Shown: in pieces, positions 62,747-64,000 of the stretch
How the letters are laid out: each line of letters starts with the position of its first letter
Numbering within the stretch: the first letter of the stretch is position 1
Source of the DNA: CAWDMN01 sp963803155
Lineage (GTDB): Bacteria > Acidobacteriota > Terriglobia > Versatilivoradales > Versatilivoraceae
NCBI GenBank assembly: GCA_963803155.1
Contig: CAWDMN010000011.1
Span: forward strand, 60,627 to 124,626
Direction: 5' to 3'
DNA: 64,000 nucleotides
Made by a program: the position numbers and the translations under genes
The notes under the pieces: model-generated
The model's input: only the letters and a program-made list of their open reading frames with translations
Told to the model about the DNA's origin: nothing
The model's database searches: none

Positions 62747-64000
62747 ATGAAATCTCTGCGAGTGTCTTTACTTTCCTGTGTCATTTTGTTTTTATGGTTT
62801 TGGGGCGGGCCGGCATATCCAAAAGGATGTTTGCCGCCGGGCTTGCTTTTGGCGCAAACTGCGCCCAGTCCAACGCAGGCCCTCCGTGTGGAAACGCAGG
62901 AGATCCTGCTGGACATGGTGGTCCGCGACAAAAAAGGGAGATTTGTGCTGGATCTCAAGCCGGAGGAAGTCACGGTTTTTGAAGACGGCGTCCAGCAGAA
63001 AATCACGGGTTTCCGCCTCATGGACCGGGGAGCTCTTCCGGCTCCGCCCGAAGGGGAGGGTGCCACGCAGCCCGATCCGTTTAGGCACATTAATCTGGTG
63101 ACGCTGGTGTTTGAACGGGTGGCGGGCGATCCCGAGCCTCGGAAACTGGCGCGGGAAGCGGCCCTTCAGTTTTTGAATTCGGAGCTCCGCGAGAATGTCT
63201 ATGTTTCAGTTTTCATTTTCGACCAGCGGTTGCGGCTGCTGCAATCCTTTACCAACGATCGCAAGCTTTTGCGCGAAGCGGTGGAAGCGGCCAACAGCGG
63301 GAGCTTTAACGAATTCATGGTGAAATCTGAAGCCCGGGACAAGGCAGTGGAGGAGGCCGCCGCCACCCAAGCCGCGGCCGATATGGCAGCCGCTGCCGTT
63401 GGCCAGACTCCGCCAGGGCAGGCACCCGACACCTCAACGATGGGCATGACCATGATGGCCGCCCAGATTGCCGCAGTCGCCAAAGAAATCCTGTTGTATT
63501 CCGAATCGATTGAACGGGAACAACAATCGGCAGCCTCGATGGCCTCTTTGCTGGCCCTGGTGCGCGGCCAGGAACAGCTGGCCGGGCGGAAAACCGTAAT
63601 TTATTTCTCCCAGGGGCTAATCGTGACTTCCAACCAGGACACGCTGTTCCGCCAGATGATCGGCCGGGCCAATCAGGCCCATGTCAGCTTTTATGCAGTC
63701 GACACGACTGGGCTGAACTCCGCCGATAAAATGCTTTCTGCCCGTAAAGCCTTGACTGAAGCGGCAAATTCCAGCATGAGCCAAACCACCCGGTCGGGCG
63801 GCACTATTTCCATGGAAGATGTCCGGTCAGGGGAGAGAGGTGAAAACAGCATTCACTCCAACACTCAGGAGACTCTTTCCGCTTTGGCGACTCAGACTGG
63901 CGGGCAGTTGATCGCCAACAGCAACGATTTGCGCCCATTCATGTCGCGGGTGAGTGATGATATCCGCCATTACTATGAAGTGACTTACGCACCGGCTTCT
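62747..64000 (+). CDS. VWFA-related protein, acidobacterial type, copy 3 (3' end outside window)
   Basis: The ATG at 62747 opens 418 codons without a stop to the window edge. A leader (SLLSCVILFLWFWGGPAYP) precedes EILLDMVVRDKKGRFVLDLK and VTVFEDGVQQKITGF, then INLVTLVFERVAGDPEPRKL, an Ala-rich insert (~residues 200-230), GRKTVIYFSQGLIVT and LIANSNDLRPFMSRVSDDIR, the same order as copy 2. It is closer to copy 2 than to copy 1. It lies 256 bases downstream of copy 2's tail, so copies 2 and 3 look like a tandem duplication. The C-terminal domain is not visible. Confidence 0.85.
   Translation, partial: MKSLRVSLLSCVILFLWFWGGPAYPKGCLPPGLLLAQTAPSPTQALRVETQEILLDMVVRDKKGRFVLDLKPEEVTVFEDGVQQKITGFRLMDRGALPAPPEGEGATQPDPFRHINLVTLVFERVAGDPEPRKLAREAALQFLNSELRENVYVSVFIFDQRLRLLQSFTNDRKLLREAVEAANSGSFNEFMVKSEARDKAVEEAAATQAAADMAAAAVGQTPPGQAPDTSTMGMTMMAAQIAAVAKEILLYSESIEREQQSAASMASLLALVRGQEQLAGRKTVIYFSQGLIVTSNQDTLFRQMIGRANQAHVSFYAVDTTGLNSADKMLSARKALTEAANSSMSQTTRSGGTISMEDVRSGERGENSIHSNTQETLSALATQTGGQLIANSNDLRPFMSRVSDDIRHYYEVTYAPAS

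Noticed and set aside
62536..63090. Minus-strand frame of 184 residues near the right edge
   Set aside because: It is opposite the start of VWFA copy 3, whose signal peptide and family motifs are clear on the plus strand.
1..64000. Search for tRNA, rRNA and known riboswitches by eye
   Set aside because: No cloverleaf with a TTCGA-type T-loop and matching acceptor stem, no rRNA signature and no known riboswitch core was found; a covariance-model scan could still find one.

Overview
The window looks like a chromosomal segment of an Acidobacteriota genome. This rests on lineage-typical families: three VWFA-related proteins of the acidobacterial TIGR03436 type, a PadR regulator followed by two ADOP permeases (acidobacterial duplicated orphan permease, TIGR03434), two Oar-like TonB-dependent receptors with an N-terminal carboxypeptidase-regulatory domain, and a winged-helix/transmembrane/malectin protein. 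No rRNA, tRNA, CRISPR array or transposase gene was seen.

Layout. 1-8.4 kb: secreted and surface carbohydrate functions (edge-truncated secreted protein, glycoside-hydrolase-like protein, lipoprotein amidohydrolase, TonB-dependent receptor). 9.0-13.2 kb: xylulokinase followed by molybdate transporter modABC. 13.6-19.9 kb: housekeeping block (AmrS-like radical SAM enzyme divergent from rplU-rpmA-obgE-nadD-rsfS-rlmH-dksA-like-comF). 20.1-24.3 kb: secreted BsuPI-domain protein, PilZ-like protein and a recD without recB or recC beside it. 24.5-33.7 kb: the two halves of a gluconate-dehydrogenase-like GMC enzyme, separated by the padR-ADOP-ADOP cassette and inverted-repeat elements. 33.9-38.9 kb: L-fucose isomerase and a rhamnulokinase-type kinase, bracketed by two direct copies of a 93-bp palindromic element, then a Tat-exported aldo/keto reductase. 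39.4-43.8 kb: leuCD, a zinc alcohol dehydrogenase and a CBS-domain protein. 44.3-49.3 kb: GH5-like hydrolase, lipoprotein oligopeptidase B and a UroD-like protein. 50.6-64 kb: three VWFA paralogs (one frameshifted, one cut by the window edge), the winged-helix/malectin membrane protein and a second large TonB receptor.

Functionally, the segment suits a heterotroph that takes up and breaks down plant or microbial glycans: outer-membrane receptors, secreted hydrolases, and pentose and deoxyhexose kinases/isomerase. Two signals stand out. One is the predicted membrane-anchored sugar sensor at 53.2-54.8 kb, divergent from a TonB receptor. The other is a set of several families of dispersed palindromic repeats in nearly every long intergenic gap, some bracketing metabolic cassettes.
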